Shown piece by piece: positions 34,825 to 47,393 of a stretch of DNA of 64,000 nucleotides (position 1 is its first letter; each line of letters opens with the position of its first letter). The notes below the pieces were generated by a model that had not been told where the DNA came from, searched no databases, and saw only the letters and a list, made by a program, of their open reading frames with translations. This stretch comes from Antedon bifida (Eukaryota; Echinodermata; Crinoidea; Comatulida; Antedonidae), in the NCBI GenBank assembly GCA_963402885.1, contig OY727094.1:13394501-13458500 (forward strand), read 5' to 3'. Made by a program: the position numbers and the translations under genes.

Positions 34825-36414
34825 TTAGTTATCCGCTTAGTAGCGGATAACTCCTTGTGATTGTAGTGGATCATTATTTTTTTTCTGTATTATTCTTATT
34901 TCTTTCCCGTTTTTTTGTGGCTCATGTATCTCTAAAATGTGTAAACATAATATTTCATAACTTTGACAACATGTGGGCATTTACGTGAAGTTGTGCACCT
35001 CCTATTTTGAATGACGTCAGAGTTGCGCAACGTGACTTACGCGCGATTTTATGATTTTTAATGATTGATCATAGCTTAAAAACCAAGCGTAATTTTTTTT
35101 TGACCCTTTATGAAAATTTAAGTCATATCAAGGGCAAACTTTTAGTTAACTAAAAATGGCGTGTTTTACAAGAAGCTACGCGTGCAGGCGCATTTAAAAT
35201 TTTAAAATGCGCAAAATTAATTTCTAATCAACTTTTTACGCCATTCATGACATTTTGCGCATGTCAAAATTTCCCCCGCGCGCGAACAATTTTACGCGTG
35301 CAGTGCGCACGCAGCATGAAAATCAGGTTTTTTTCTATTAAATTGTGATTTTCCAGCCTTTCCTAGTCATTTTTAAAAAGATTGACATCATTTCAAATTA
35401 AAATGACGTCATACGTACACGTTGATTTAGACCATTTGCATGCGTTTTAGTTGCAAAAGTTACAAAATATTGTCAAAATTATGCCTATTTTGAATCTATT
35501 ATAGCTCCTCAGGATCAACCGTTACCCCCGAGTTTTTTAACTTAATATGTAAGCAGATATGTTGTAGATATGAATTCATGCAGAATTTTTTCCTTACGGA
35601 TGTTGTGACGTCATCGTATGGCCACACAAATGTAAAAAATAGGATTTTTGTCTCTTTCGTTATTGCTCATCACATTCAATGGAGCGCATCACGCTTATCC
35701 GTCTTCCTTTTTCTCCGAGATTTTAATATTATCTAGGTCAATCAACTATCTTGCGCATGAGTTAAAAATATTTTAATTTTTATAACGTCATCATGCCTAA
35801 AAATTTAAATTACGTGGGTCATTAATTTTATTTTTACAGTAAATTTTACTCTGTTATAGCTCGTAAGAATAAAATGTGATAATCACGATTAAAACGTTTT
35901 CTGGAAGCTAGTGGATTGTAGATACGAATTCATGTGAACATTTTGCCAATCAGATGTAGTGACGTCATCATATGGCCAGTTGAATAAAAAAAATCGTATT
36001 TTCATATTTTGCGTCACAGTTCATCACATTTAAAAGAGCGCGCATCTATATTTTACGTATCCAAATTTCTTCTACACGCTAATATGTTGTTGCCGAGATA
36101 ATATCCTTCCGAAATTGTTATTTTAGTGTTTCATTTTGATACCGTCGCCATGTTAAAAAATGGAATAAATGGCGGGTCCCGTAATTTCACCTATTCTACA
36201 CTGTATGTAATATGTATACAGATTATACTGTTTATACTGTATATACTATATGACACAACATTGACAGAATTCAGATCTAACAACATATCATATTCTTCAG
36301 ATCAGGTCATAATGCCATAATTTTTTTCTCTGTGCAAAATTCTAACGTATGACGTGCACGTGGCGTTTGTCGTGCGGATAACTAACTCGTCAAAGTGACG
36401 AGTTTCATGTCTAG
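34825..36414 (+). mobile_element. Complete family-1 element E2
   Basis: Begins directly after E1's CTAG with TTAGTTATCCGC and ends CTAG at 36411-36414. Body very close to E1. Confidence 0.85.
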
Positions 36415-37957
36415 TTTTTTTTCTGTATTCTTCTTTTTTTCTGTCATTTTTGTGTCACGCGTAACTAAAAAACGTGTAAACATAACATTTTATAACTTTG
36501 TCAACATGTGGGCATTCACGTGAAGTTGTGCACCCGCTATTGTGAATGACGTCAGAGTTGCGCAACGTGACTTACGCGCGTTTTTATGAATTTCGCGTAT
36601 TTAACATAGATCGAAAACCATATAACATTTTAATTTGAAACTTAGAAAAAGTTTAAGTTATATCTTGCGCTAACTGACTGTGGAAAAAAAATGGCATCTT
36701 TCACACGAAGTTACGCGCGCACGCGCGTTTAAAATTTTAAAATGCGAAAAATCAATTTCTAATCAACTTTCTACGCGTTTTATGTCATTTTGAGCATGTC
36801 AAAAATTCCCACGCGCGCGCATATTTTTACGCGCGCGGTGCGCACGTAGCGTTGAAAACAATTTTTTTCGCGTGATTTATGTTTTTCCAGCCTTTTCTAG
36901 TAATTTTACCAACTTTTAAACAATTTCGACTTAAAATTAACGTCATACGAGCACGTCGAATTGGATAATTTACGTACGTTTTTGATGAAAAAGTTCAAAA
37001 ATTCCTTAAAATTTGTCAAAATTATACCTTTTTTAAAACAGTCGTAGTTTCTAAACTAAACGGTAAAAGTTATTTTTATTACGTATTCTGGAAGATGATG
37101 AGTTGTAGATATCGAATCATGCATCAATATTGCTAACAGGACATTGTGACGTCATCGTATGGCCATGCGAATATAAAATATAGGATTTTTGTATCTTTCG
37201 TCATAGAGTATCACATTTAATAGAGCGCATCTCCACTTATCCGTTTTTCATTTTAACCCAGATTTTGATATTGTCTAGGTCAATCAACTACCTTTCGCAT
37301 GGGTTAAAAATATTTTAATTTTTTTGACGTCATCATGTCTAAAATTGTAAATAACGTGGGTCACTTATTTTCATCTTTACAGTAACTTTCAATCTGTTAT
37401 AGCTCATCAGAATAAAAAGCGGTAATCATGATTAAAACGTTTTCTGGAAGCTATTGGATTGTAGATACGAATTCATGTAAACATTTTGCCAATCGGATGT
37501 TGTGACGTCATCATATGGCCAGTTGAATAAAAAAAGTTGTATTTTCATATTTTGCGTAATAGTTCATCACATTTAAAAGGGCGCGCATCTATATTTTACG
37601 TATTCAAATTTCTTCTACACGGTAATATGTTGTTGCTGAGATAATATCCTTCCGAAATTATTATTTTAGTGTTTCATTTTGATACCGTCGCCATGTTAAA
37701 AAATGGAATAAATGGCGGGTCCCGTAATTTCACCTATTCTACACTGTATGTAATATGTATACAGATTATACTGTTTATACTGTATATACTATATGACACA
37801 AAATTGACAGAATTCAGCACTAACAACATATCATATTCTTCAGATCAGGTCATAATGCCATAATCTTTTTCTGTGTGCAAAATTCTAACGTATGACGTGC
37901 ACATGGCGTTTGTCGTGCGGATAACTAACTCGTCAAAGTGACGAGTTTCATGTCTAG
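36415..37957 (+). mobile_element. Headless family-1 body E3
   Basis: Starts in a T tract then CTGTATTCTTC with no 5' hairpin, ends CTAG at 37954-37957. Body closely matches E12 (53672), whose head is of the H4 type. Confidence 0.8.
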
Positions 37958-39485
37958 TTCTTCTTTCTTTCCTTCCTTTTTGTGAGGAGCGTTTCTCTAA
38001 AATGGGTAAACATAACATTTCATAACTTTGTCAACACATGGACATTTACGTGAAGTTGTGCACCTCCTATTTTGAATGACGTCAGAGTTGCGCAACGTGA
38101 CTTACGCGCGATTTTATGATTTTTTATGATTGATCATAGCTTAAAAACCAAGCGTAATTTTTTTTTACCCTTTATGAAAATTTAAGTCATTTCAAGGGCA
38201 AACTTTTAGTTAACTAAAAATGGCGTGTTTTACAAGAAGTTACGCGCGCACGCGCATTTAAAATTTTAAAATGCGCAAAATTAATTTCTAATCAACTTTT
38301 TACGCCATTCATGACATTTTGCGCATGTCAAAATTTCCCGCGCGCGCGAACAATTTTACGCGTGCAGTGCGTACGCAGCATGAAAATCATGTTTTTTTCT
38401 ATTAAATTGTGATTTTCCAGCCTTTCCTAGTCATTTTTAAAAAGATTGACATCATTTCAAATTAAAATGACGTCATACGTACACGTTGATTTAGACCATT
38501 TGCATGCGTTTTAGTTGCAAAAGTTACAAAATATTGTCAAAATTATGCCTATTTTGAATCTATTATAGCTCCTCAGGATCAACCGTTACCCCCAAGTTTT
38601 TTAACTTAATATGTAAGCAGATATGTTGTAGATATGAATTCATGCAGAATTTTTTGTGCATTTTTTGCATGTTGTGACGTCATCGTATGGCCACACAAAT
38701 GTAAAAAATAGGATTTTTGTCTCTTTCGTTATTGCTCATCACATTCAATGGAGCGCATCACGCTTATCCGTCTTCCATTTTCTCCGAGATTTTAATATTA
38801 TCTAGGTCAATCAATTTTCTTTCGCATGAGTTAAAAATATTTTAATTTTTATAACGTCATCATGCCTAAAAATTTAAATTACGTGGGTCATTAATTTTAT
38901 CTTTACAGTAAATTTTAATCTGTTATAGCTCATAAGAATAAAATGTGATAATCACGATTAAAACGTTTTCTGGAAGCTATTGGATTGTAGATACGAATTC
39001 ATGTGAACATTTTGTCAATCAGATGTTGTGACGTCATCATATGACAAGTTTATTTAAAAAGGTCAAATTTTCATATTTTGCGTAATAGTTCATCACATTT
39101 AAAAGGGTGCGCATCTATATTTTATGTATTCAAATTTCTTCTACACGTTAATATGTTGTTCCTGAGATAATTTCCTTCTGAAATTGCTATCCAAGTGTTT
39201 CATTTTGATACCGTCGCCATGTTAAAAATTGGAATAAATGGCGGGTCCCGTAATTTCACCTATTCTACACTGTATGTAATATGTATACAGATTATACTGT
39301 TTGCATGTATATGCTATATGACACAAAATTGACAGAATTCAGCACTAACAGCTTATCATATTCTTCAGTTCTTGTCATAATGCCATAATCTTTATCTGTG
39401 TGCAATATTCCAACGTATGATGTGAACGTGGCGTTTGTCGTGGTGCGGATAACTAACTCGTCAAAGAGACGAGTTTCATGTCTAG
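37958..39485 (+). mobile_element. Headless family-1 body E4
   Basis: Starts TTCTTCTTTCTTTCC, ends CTAG at 39482-39485. Same subtype as E9 and E15. The 3' hairpin has one substitution in its loop side (TCAAAGAGACGA). Confidence 0.8.
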
Positions 39486-39556
39486 TTAGTTATCCGCTTA
39501 GTAGCGGATAACTACTTGTGATTGTAGTGGATCAATATTTTTTTTTTTCTGTATTA
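39486..39556 (+). mobile_element. Solo family-1 head H5
   Basis: Loop TTAGTA, tail TTGTGATTGTAGTGGATC and T tract, ends CTGTATTA at the next head. The body may be E18 (63103), but the join is not decisive. Confidence 0.7.
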
Positions 39557-39607
39557 TTAGTTATCCGCATAGTAGCGGATAACTCCTTGTAATCGTCCTG
39601 TTACTTT
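39557..39607 (+). mobile_element. Solo family-1 head H6 (body probably at 56796)
   Basis: Loop ATAGTA, tail TTGTAATCGTCC then GTTACTTTT, interrupted by a family-2 element. The next unmatched family-1 body in nesting order is at 56796. Confidence 0.65.
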
Positions 39608-41202
39608 TTGGTTATCCGCAACTTAGTTGCAGGATAACCCATGTGATTGTAAATATCTTTTTCTTCATCTTCTTTGTTATTCTTCTTTCTTTCCCGGATT
39701 TTTGTGTGTCGCATATCCCCTATTGCTTGTGAACGTAACTTTGTATAACTTTGTCAAATGATTGGCCTGCAGCTGTAGATGTGCAAGAAACTTCGTTATA
39801 TGACGTTAGAGTCGCGCAGCGTAAGTTACGCGCGATTTTATGAATTTCAATGATTGATCATAGATTATAAACCAAAAGTCATTTTGTATTGACACTTGGT
39901 GAAAATTTAAGTCATATCATGGGAAAACTTTCTATGGATTAAAAATAGCATGTTTCACAAGAAGTTACGCGCGCACGCGCATTTAAAATTTCAAAATGCG
40001 CAAAATTAATTTCTAATCAACTTTCTACGCTGATCATGACATTTTGAGCATGTCAAAAATTCCCACGCGCGCGAAAAAAATTACGCGTAAGGTGCGCACG
40101 GAGCATGAAAATCATGTGTTTTTTTCTTGAATTAAGATTTTACAGTCTTTCCTAGTCATTTTAAAAAAGATTGACATCATTTCAAATTAAAATGACGTCA
40201 TACAAACACGTTGATTGAGACCATTTTGCGCGCGTTTTAGTTGCAAAAGTGACAACATATTGTCAAAATTATGCCTATTTTTAACCTTCTATAGCTCCTC
40301 CGGATCATCCATGACCCCCAATTTTTTTAATTTAATATGTAAGCAGATATGTTGTAGATATGAATTCATGCAGAATCTTTACCCCTCGAATGTTATGACG
40401 TCATCGTATGGCCACACGAATGTAAAATATAGGATTTTTTACTCTTTCGTTATTGCTCATCACATTAAATAGAGCGCATCTCGCTTATACGTATTCCATT
40501 TCCACAGATATTTTAATACTCTCTAGGTCAATCAACTATCTTTCGCATGAGTTAAAAATATTTTAATTTTTATGACGTCATCATGTATAAAAAAGTAAAT
40601 AACGTGGGTCCCCTATTTTCATCTTTACAGTAAATTTCAATCTGTTATAGCTCGTTAGAATAAAAAGTGATAATCATGATTAAAACGTTTTCTGGAAGCT
40701 ATTGGATTGTAGATACGAATGTATGTGAATATTTTGCCAATCAGATGTTGTGACGTCATCATATGGCCAGTTGAATTCAAAAAGTCATATTTTCATCTCT
40801 TGCGTAAAAGTTAATTGCGTTTAAACGAGAGCGCATCTCACTGTTACGTACCCAAAATTCTTCAAATTTGTTTTAATGTAATTATTTAGATAATTATCTT
40901 CTAAAATTGTTATCTTTATATGTCAATTTGATGATGTCATCGTGTTAATAATTGGATTTAGAAGATGGGTCTCGTAATTTCGTCTATGCTACACTGTATA
41001 TAACATAATACAGTGTATTCTGTAAATACTGTAATTAATATGCTGTATGCTACAAAATAGGTACAATTCAGCACTGTAAACATATTTAATTCATGTCATA
41101 GGATGGCATAATAATTGTCGGCGTTCATATATTTTAAACGTATGTGCATGATGCGTTTGCGCGGATAACCCGAACTCGTCAAAGTGACGAGTTCAAATCT
41201 AG
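39608..41202 (+). mobile_element. Complete family-2 element E5
   Basis: Head TTGGTTATCCGC, loop, GCAGGATAACCC (one inserted base), tail ATGTGATTGTAAATATC. 3' end GCGCGGATAACCCGA, hairpin ACTCGTCAAAGTGACGAGT, TCAAATCTAG (41199-41202). The inverted pair is GGTTATCCGC/GCGGATAACC, differing from family 1 (AGTTATCCGC/GCGGATAACT) at a matched position. Confidence 0.85.
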
Positions 41203-42794
41203 TTGGTTATCCGCAACTTAGTTGCGGATAACCCATGTGATTGTAAATATCTTTTTTTTCATCTTCATCTTCTTTGTTATTCTTCTTTCTTTCCCGGATT
41301 TTTGTGCGTCGCATATCCCCTATTGCTTGTGAATATATCTTTTGTATAACTTTGTCATTATATGGACATTTACCTGAAGTTGTGCACCTCCATATTTTTA
41401 ATGACGTTAGAGTCGCGCAGCGTAAGTTACGCGCGATTTTATGAATTTCAATGATTGATCATAGATTATAAACCAAAAGTCATTTTGTTTTGACACTTAG
41501 TGAAAATTTAAGTCATATCAAGGGCAAACTTTCTATGGATTAAAAATGACATGTTTCACAAGAAGTTACGCGCGCACGCGCATTTAAAATTAAAAAATGC
41601 GCAAAATTAATTTCTAATCAACTTTCTACGCTGATCATGACAATTTAAAAATGTCAAAAATTCCCACGCGCGCGAAAAAAATTACGCGTAAGGTGCGCAC
41701 GGAGCATGAAAATCATGTGTTTTTCTCTTGAATTGTGATTTTACAGCCTTTCCTAGTCATTTTAAAAAAGATTGACATAATTTCCAATTAAAATGATGTC
41801 ATACGAGCACGTTGATTTAGACCATTTGCGCGCGCTTTAGTTGCAAAAGTGACAAAATTTTGTCAAAATTATGCCTATTTTGAATCTATTATAGCTCCTC
41901 AGGATCAACCGTTACCTCCAATTTTTTTAATTTAATATAGAAGCAGATATGTTGTAGATAAGAATTCATGCAGAATCTTTACCCCTCGGATGTCATGACG
42001 TCATCGTATGGCCACACGAATGTAAAATATTGGATTTTTGACTGTTTCGTTATTGCTCATTACATTAAATAGAGCGCATCTCGCTTATACGTATTCCATT
42101 TCCTCATATATTTTAATACTGTCTAGGTCAATCAACTATCTTTCGCATGAGTTAAAAATATTTTAATTTTTATGACGTCATCATGTCTAAAAATGTAAAT
42201 AACGTGGGTCACCTATTTTCATCTTTACAGTAAATTTCAATCTGTTATAACTCGTCAGAATAAAAAGTGATAATCATGATTAAAACGTTTTCTGGAAGCT
42301 ATTGGATTGTAGATACAAATTCATGTGAATATTTTGCCAAACAGATGTTGTGACGTCATCATATGGCCAGTTGAATTCAAAAAGTCATATTTTCATCTCT
42401 TGCGTAAAAGTTCATTGCATTTAAACGAGAGCGCATCTCACTTTTACGTGCTCAAAATTCTTCAAATTTGTATTAATGTAATTATTTAGATAATTATCTT
42501 CAAAAATTGTTATCTTTATATGTCAATTTGATGACGTCATCTTGTTAATAATTGGATTTAAAAGATGGGTCTCGTAATTTCGTCTATGCTACACTGTATA
42601 TAACATACAGTGTATTCTGTAAATACTGTAATATGCTGTATGCTACAAAATAGGTACAATTCAGCACTTTAAACATACTTAATTCATGTCAACGGATGGC
42701 ATAATAATTGTCGAAGTTCATATAGTTTAAAGTATGTGCATGTTGCGTTTGCGCGGATAACCCGAACTCGTCAAAGTGACGAGTTCAAATCTAG
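41203..42794 (+). mobile_element. Complete family-2 element E6
   Basis: Head TTGGTTATCCGC...GCGGATAACCCATG, body, CTAG at 42791-42794. Duplicated as E6' (44083). Confidence 0.85.
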
Positions 42795-42868
42795 TTGGTT
42801 ATCCGCAACTTAGTTGCGGATAACCCATGTGATTGTAAATATCTTTTTTTTCATCTTCATCTTCTTTG
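42795..42868 (+). mobile_element. Solo family-2 head H7
   Basis: Family-2 hairpin and tail to ATCTTCTTTG, interrupted by a family-1 head. In the intact element at 41203 the same tail continues TTATTCTTCTTTC. Confidence 0.75.
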
Positions 42869-43366
42869 TTAGTTATCCGCACTATGGCGGATAACTCCTT
42901 GTAACTGTCCTGTTTCATAATCTTATTTTTTTTTTTTTCTGTATTATTCTTCTTTCTTTCTGTCATTTTTGTGCAGAGCGTATCTCTAAAACGTGTAAAG
43001 TTAACATTTTATAACTTTGTCAACATATGGGCAATCACGTGAAGTTGTGCTTTCCTATAATTGAATGACGTCAGAGTTGCGCAACATGACTTACGCGCGT
43101 TTTTATGAATTTCGCGTATTTAACATAGATCGAAAACCATATAACAATTTAAATTGAAACTTAGCAAAAGTCTAATTTATATCGTGCGCTAACTTTTTGT
43201 GCACTAAAAATGACATGTTTTACACGAAGTTACGCGCGCACACGCGTTTAAAATTTTACAATGCGAAAAATCAATTTCTAATCAACTTTCTACGCGTTTC
43301 ATGTCATTTTGAGCATGTCAAAAATTCCCACACGTGCGCAAATTTTTACGCGCGTGGTGCACACGT
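42869..43366 (+). mobile_element. Family-1 element E7, cut by duplication breakpoint
   Basis: Head with loop ACTATG, uninterrupted T tract 42926-42938, and the first third of the body. It stops at the breakpoint in the CGCGTG-rich region. Its full counterpart is E7' (head 45748, body 47394). Because the tract is intact here, it is the empty-site version of the E8 insertion. Confidence 0.8.
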
Positions 43367-44082
43367 ATACGTATTCCATTTCCACAGATATTTTAATACT
43401 CTCTAGGTCAATCAACTATCTTTCGCATGAGTTAAAAATATTTTAATTTTTATGACGTCATCATGTATAAAAAAGTAAATAACGTGGGTCCCCTATTTTC
43501 ATCTTTACAGTAAATTTCAATCTGTTATAGCTCGTTAGAATAAAAAGTGATAATCATGATTAAAACGTTTTCTGGAAGCTATTGGATTGTAGATACGAAT
43601 GTATGTGAATATTTTGCCAATCAGATGTTGTGACGTCATCATATGGCCAGTTGAATTCAAAAAGTCATATTTTCATCTCTTGCGTAAAAGTTAATTGCGT
43701 TTAAACGAGAGCGCATCTCACTGTTACGTACCCAAAATTCTTCAAATTTGTTTTAATGTAATTATTTAGATAATTATCTTCTAAAATTGTTATCTTTATA
43801 TGTCAATTTGATGATGTCATCGTGTTAATAATTGGATTTAGAAGATGGGTCTCGTAATTTCGTCTATGCTACACTGTATATAACATAATACAGTGTATTC
43901 TGTAAATACTGTAATTAATATGCTGTATGCTACAAAATAGGTACAATTCAGCACTGTAAACATATTTAATTCATGTCATAGGATGGCATAATAATTGTCG
44001 GCGTTCATATATTTTAAACGTATGTGCATGATGCGTTTGCGCGGATAACCCGAACTCGTCAAAGTGACGAGTTCAAATCTAG
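43367..44082 (+). mobile_element. Family-2 3' part (duplicate of E5)
   Basis: 3' 716 bp of E5, duplicated, ending CTAG at 44079-44082. Confidence 0.8.
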
Positions 44083-45673
44083 TTGGTTATCCGCAACTTA
44101 GTTGCGGATAACCCATGTGATTGTAAATATCTTTTTTTTCATCTTCATCTTCTTTGTTATTCTTCTTTCTTTCCCGGATTTTTGTGCGTCGCATATCCCC
44201 TATTGCTTGTGAATATATCTTTTGTATAACTTTGTCATTATATGGACATTTACCTGAAGTTGTGCACCTCCATATTTTTAATGACGTTAGAGTCGCGCAG
44301 CGTAAGTTACGCGCGATTTTATGAATTTCAATGATTGATCATAGATTATAAACCAAAAGTCATTTTGTTTTGACACTTAGTGAAAATTTAAGTCATATCA
44401 AGGGCAAACTTTCTATGGATTAAAAATGACATGTTTCACAAGAAGTTACGCGCGCACGCGCATTTAAAATTAAAAAATGCGCAAAATTAATTTCTAATCA
44501 ACTTTCTACGCTGATCATGACAATTTAAACATGTCAAAAATTCCCACGCGCGCGAAAAAAATTACGCGTAAGGTGCGCACGGAGCATGAAAATCATGTGT
44601 TTTTCTCTTGAATTATGATTTTACAGCCTTTCCTAGTCATTTTAAAAAAGATTGACATAATTTCCAATTAAAATGATGTCATACGAGCACGTTGATTTAG
44701 ACCATTTGCGCGCGCTTTAGTTGCAAAAGTGACAAAATTTTGTCAAAATTATGCCTATTTTGAATCTATTATAGCTCCTCAGGATCAACCGTTACCCCCA
44801 ATTTTTTTAATTTAATATAGAAGCAGATATGTTGTAGATAAGAATTCATGCAGAATCTTTACCCCTCGGATGTCATGACGTCATCGTATGGCCACACGAA
44901 TGTAAAATATTGGATTTTTGACTGTTTCGTTATTGCTCATTACATTAAATAGAGCGCATCTCGCTTATACGTATTCCATTTCCTCATATATTTTAATACT
45001 GTCTAGGTCAATCAACTATCTTTCGCATGAGTTAAAAATATTTTAATTTTTATGACGTCATCATGTCTAAAAATGTAAATAACGTGGGTCACCTATTTTC
45101 ATCTTTACAGTAAATTTCAATCTGTTATAACTCGTCAGAATAAAAAGTGATAATCATGATTAAAACGTTTTCTGGAAGCTATTGGATTGTAGATACAAAT
45201 TCATGTGAATATTTTGCCAAACAGATGTTGTGACGTCATCATATGGCCAGTTGAATTCAAAAAGTCATATTTTCATCTCTTGCGTAAAAGTTCATTGCAT
45301 TTAAACGAGAGCGCATCTCACTTTTACGTGCTCAAAATTCTTCAAATTTGTATTAATGTAATTATTTAGATAATTATCTTCAAAAATTGTTATCTTTATA
45401 TGTCAATTTGATGACGTCATCTTGTTAATAATTGGATTTAAAAGATGGGTCTCGTAATTTCGTCTATGCTACACTGTATATAACATACAGTGTATTCTGT
45501 AAATACTGTATATGCTGTATGCTACAAAATAGGTACAATTCAGCACTTTAAACATACTTAATTCATGTCAACGGATGGCATAATAATTGTCGAAGTTCAT
45601 ATAGTTTAAAGTATGTGCATGTTGCGTTTGCGCGGATAACCCGAACTCGTCAAAGTGACGAGTTCAAATCTAG
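44083..45673 (+). mobile_element. Complete family-2 element E6'
   Basis: Duplicate of E6, differing by a few substitutions and one deleted base (TACTGTATATG against TACTGTAATATG). CTAG at 45670-45673. Confidence 0.85.
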
Positions 45674-45747
45674 TTGGTTATCCGCAACTTAGTTGCGGAT
45701 AACCCATGTGATTGTAAATATCTTTTTTTTCATCTTCATCTTCTTTG
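45674..45747 (+). mobile_element. Solo family-2 head H7' (body at 55277)
   Basis: Duplicate of H7. The expected continuation TTATTCTTCTTTC is found after the CTAG at 55276. Confidence 0.75.
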
Positions 45748-45813
45748 TTAGTTATCCGCACTATGGCGGATAACTCCTTGTAACTGTCCTGTTTCATAAT
45801 CTTTTTTTTTTTT
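45748..45813 (+). mobile_element. Family-1 head H8 (body at 47394)
   Basis: Duplicate of the E7 head, loop ACTATG, tail to the T tract, here interrupted by a family-2 element. Confidence 0.8.
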
Positions 45814-47393
45814 TTGGTTATCCGCAACTTAGAAGTTGCGGATAACCCTTGTGATTGTAAAAATCATTTTCATCTTTATTCTTCTTTCTTTCCCGGATTT
45901 TTGTGAGCAGCATATCCCCTATTTCTTGTAAATATATCTTTTGTATAACTTTGTCATTATATGGACATTTACATGAAGTTGTGCACCTCCATATTTTGAA
46001 TGACGTCAGAGTTGCGCAAAGTGACTTACGCGCGATTTTATGAATTTCAATGATTGATCATAGGATAAAAAATAAAAGTCATTTTGTATTGACACTTGGT
46101 GAAAATTTAAGTCATATCAAGGGCAAACTTTCTATGGATTAAAAATGGCATGTTTTACAAGAAGTTACGCGCGCACACGCATTTAAAGTTTCAAAATGCG
46201 CAAAAATAATTTCTAATCAACTTTCTACGCTGATCATGACATTTTAAGCATGTCAAAAATTCCCGTGCGCGCGAAAAATTTTACGCGTAAGGTGCGCACG
46301 GAGCATGAAAATCATGTGTTTTTCTCTTGAATTGTGATTTTCTAGTCTTTCTTAGTCATTTAAAAAAAGATTGACATCATTTCAAATTAAAATGACGTCA
46401 TACGAACACGTTGATTTAGACCATTTGCGCGTGTTTTAGTTGCAAAAGTGACAAAATATTGTCAAAATTTTGCCTATTTTTAATCTATTATAGGTCTTCA
46501 GGATCATCCACGACCCCCAATTTTTTTAATTTAATATTTAAGCAGATATGTTGTAGATATAAATTCATGCAGAATCTTTACCACTCGGATGTTATGACGT
46601 CATCGTATGGCCACACAAATGTAAAATATAGAATTTTTTACTCTTTCGTTATTGCTCATCACATTAAATAGAGCGCATCTCGCTTATACGTATTCCATTT
46701 CCTCAGATATTTTAATACTGTCTAGGTCAATCAACTATCTTTCGCATGAGTTAAAAATATTTTAATTTTGATGACGTCATCATGTCTAAAAATGTAAATA
46801 ACGTGAATCACCTATTTTCATCTTTACAGTAAATTTCAATCTGTTATAGCTCGTCAGAATAAAAAGTGATAATCATGATTAAAACGTTTTCTGGAAGCTA
46901 TTGGATTGTAGATACAAATTCATGTGAATATTTTGCCAATTAGATGTTGTGACGTCATCATATGGCCAGTTGAATTCAAAAAGTCACATTTACATCTCCT
47001 GCGTAAAAGTTCATTGCGTTTAAACGAGAGCGGATCTCACTTTTACGTGCCCAACATTTTTCAAATTTGTATCAATGTAATTAATTAGATAATTATCTTC
47101 TAAAATTGTTATTTTATATGTCAATTTGATGACGTCATCGTGTTAAAAATTGGATTTAAAAGATGGGTCTCGTAATTTTGTCTATGCTACACTGTATATA
47201 ACATATACAGTTTATTCTGTAAAATACTGTAATATGGTGTATGCTACATAATAGGTACAATTCAGCACTGTAAACATATTTATTTCATGTCATAGGATGG
47301 CATAATAATTGTCGAGGTTCATATAGTTAAGTATGTGCATGTTGCGTTTGCGCGGATAACCCGAACTCGTCAAAGTGACGAGTTCAAATCTAG
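45814..47393 (+). mobile_element. Complete family-2 element E8, datable insertion
   Basis: Head GGTTATCCGC, longer loop AACTTAGAAGTT, GCGGATAACC, tail TTGTGATTGTAAAAATC. CTAG at 47390-47393. Present in duplication copy 2 and absent from copy 1, so it inserted after the duplication, inside a T tract. Confidence 0.88.

Larger units (their letters stand above)
40487..43366 (+). repeat. 2,880-bp segmental duplication, copy 1
   Basis: From ATACGTATTCCATTTCC inside E5 to ...GTGGTGCACACGT inside E7. It is repeated immediately downstream at 43367 with only a handful of differences over the compared lines, so it is recent. Copy 2 contains one extra 1.58-kb element. The junction shares about 2 bp (TA) of microhomology. 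Confidence 0.85.
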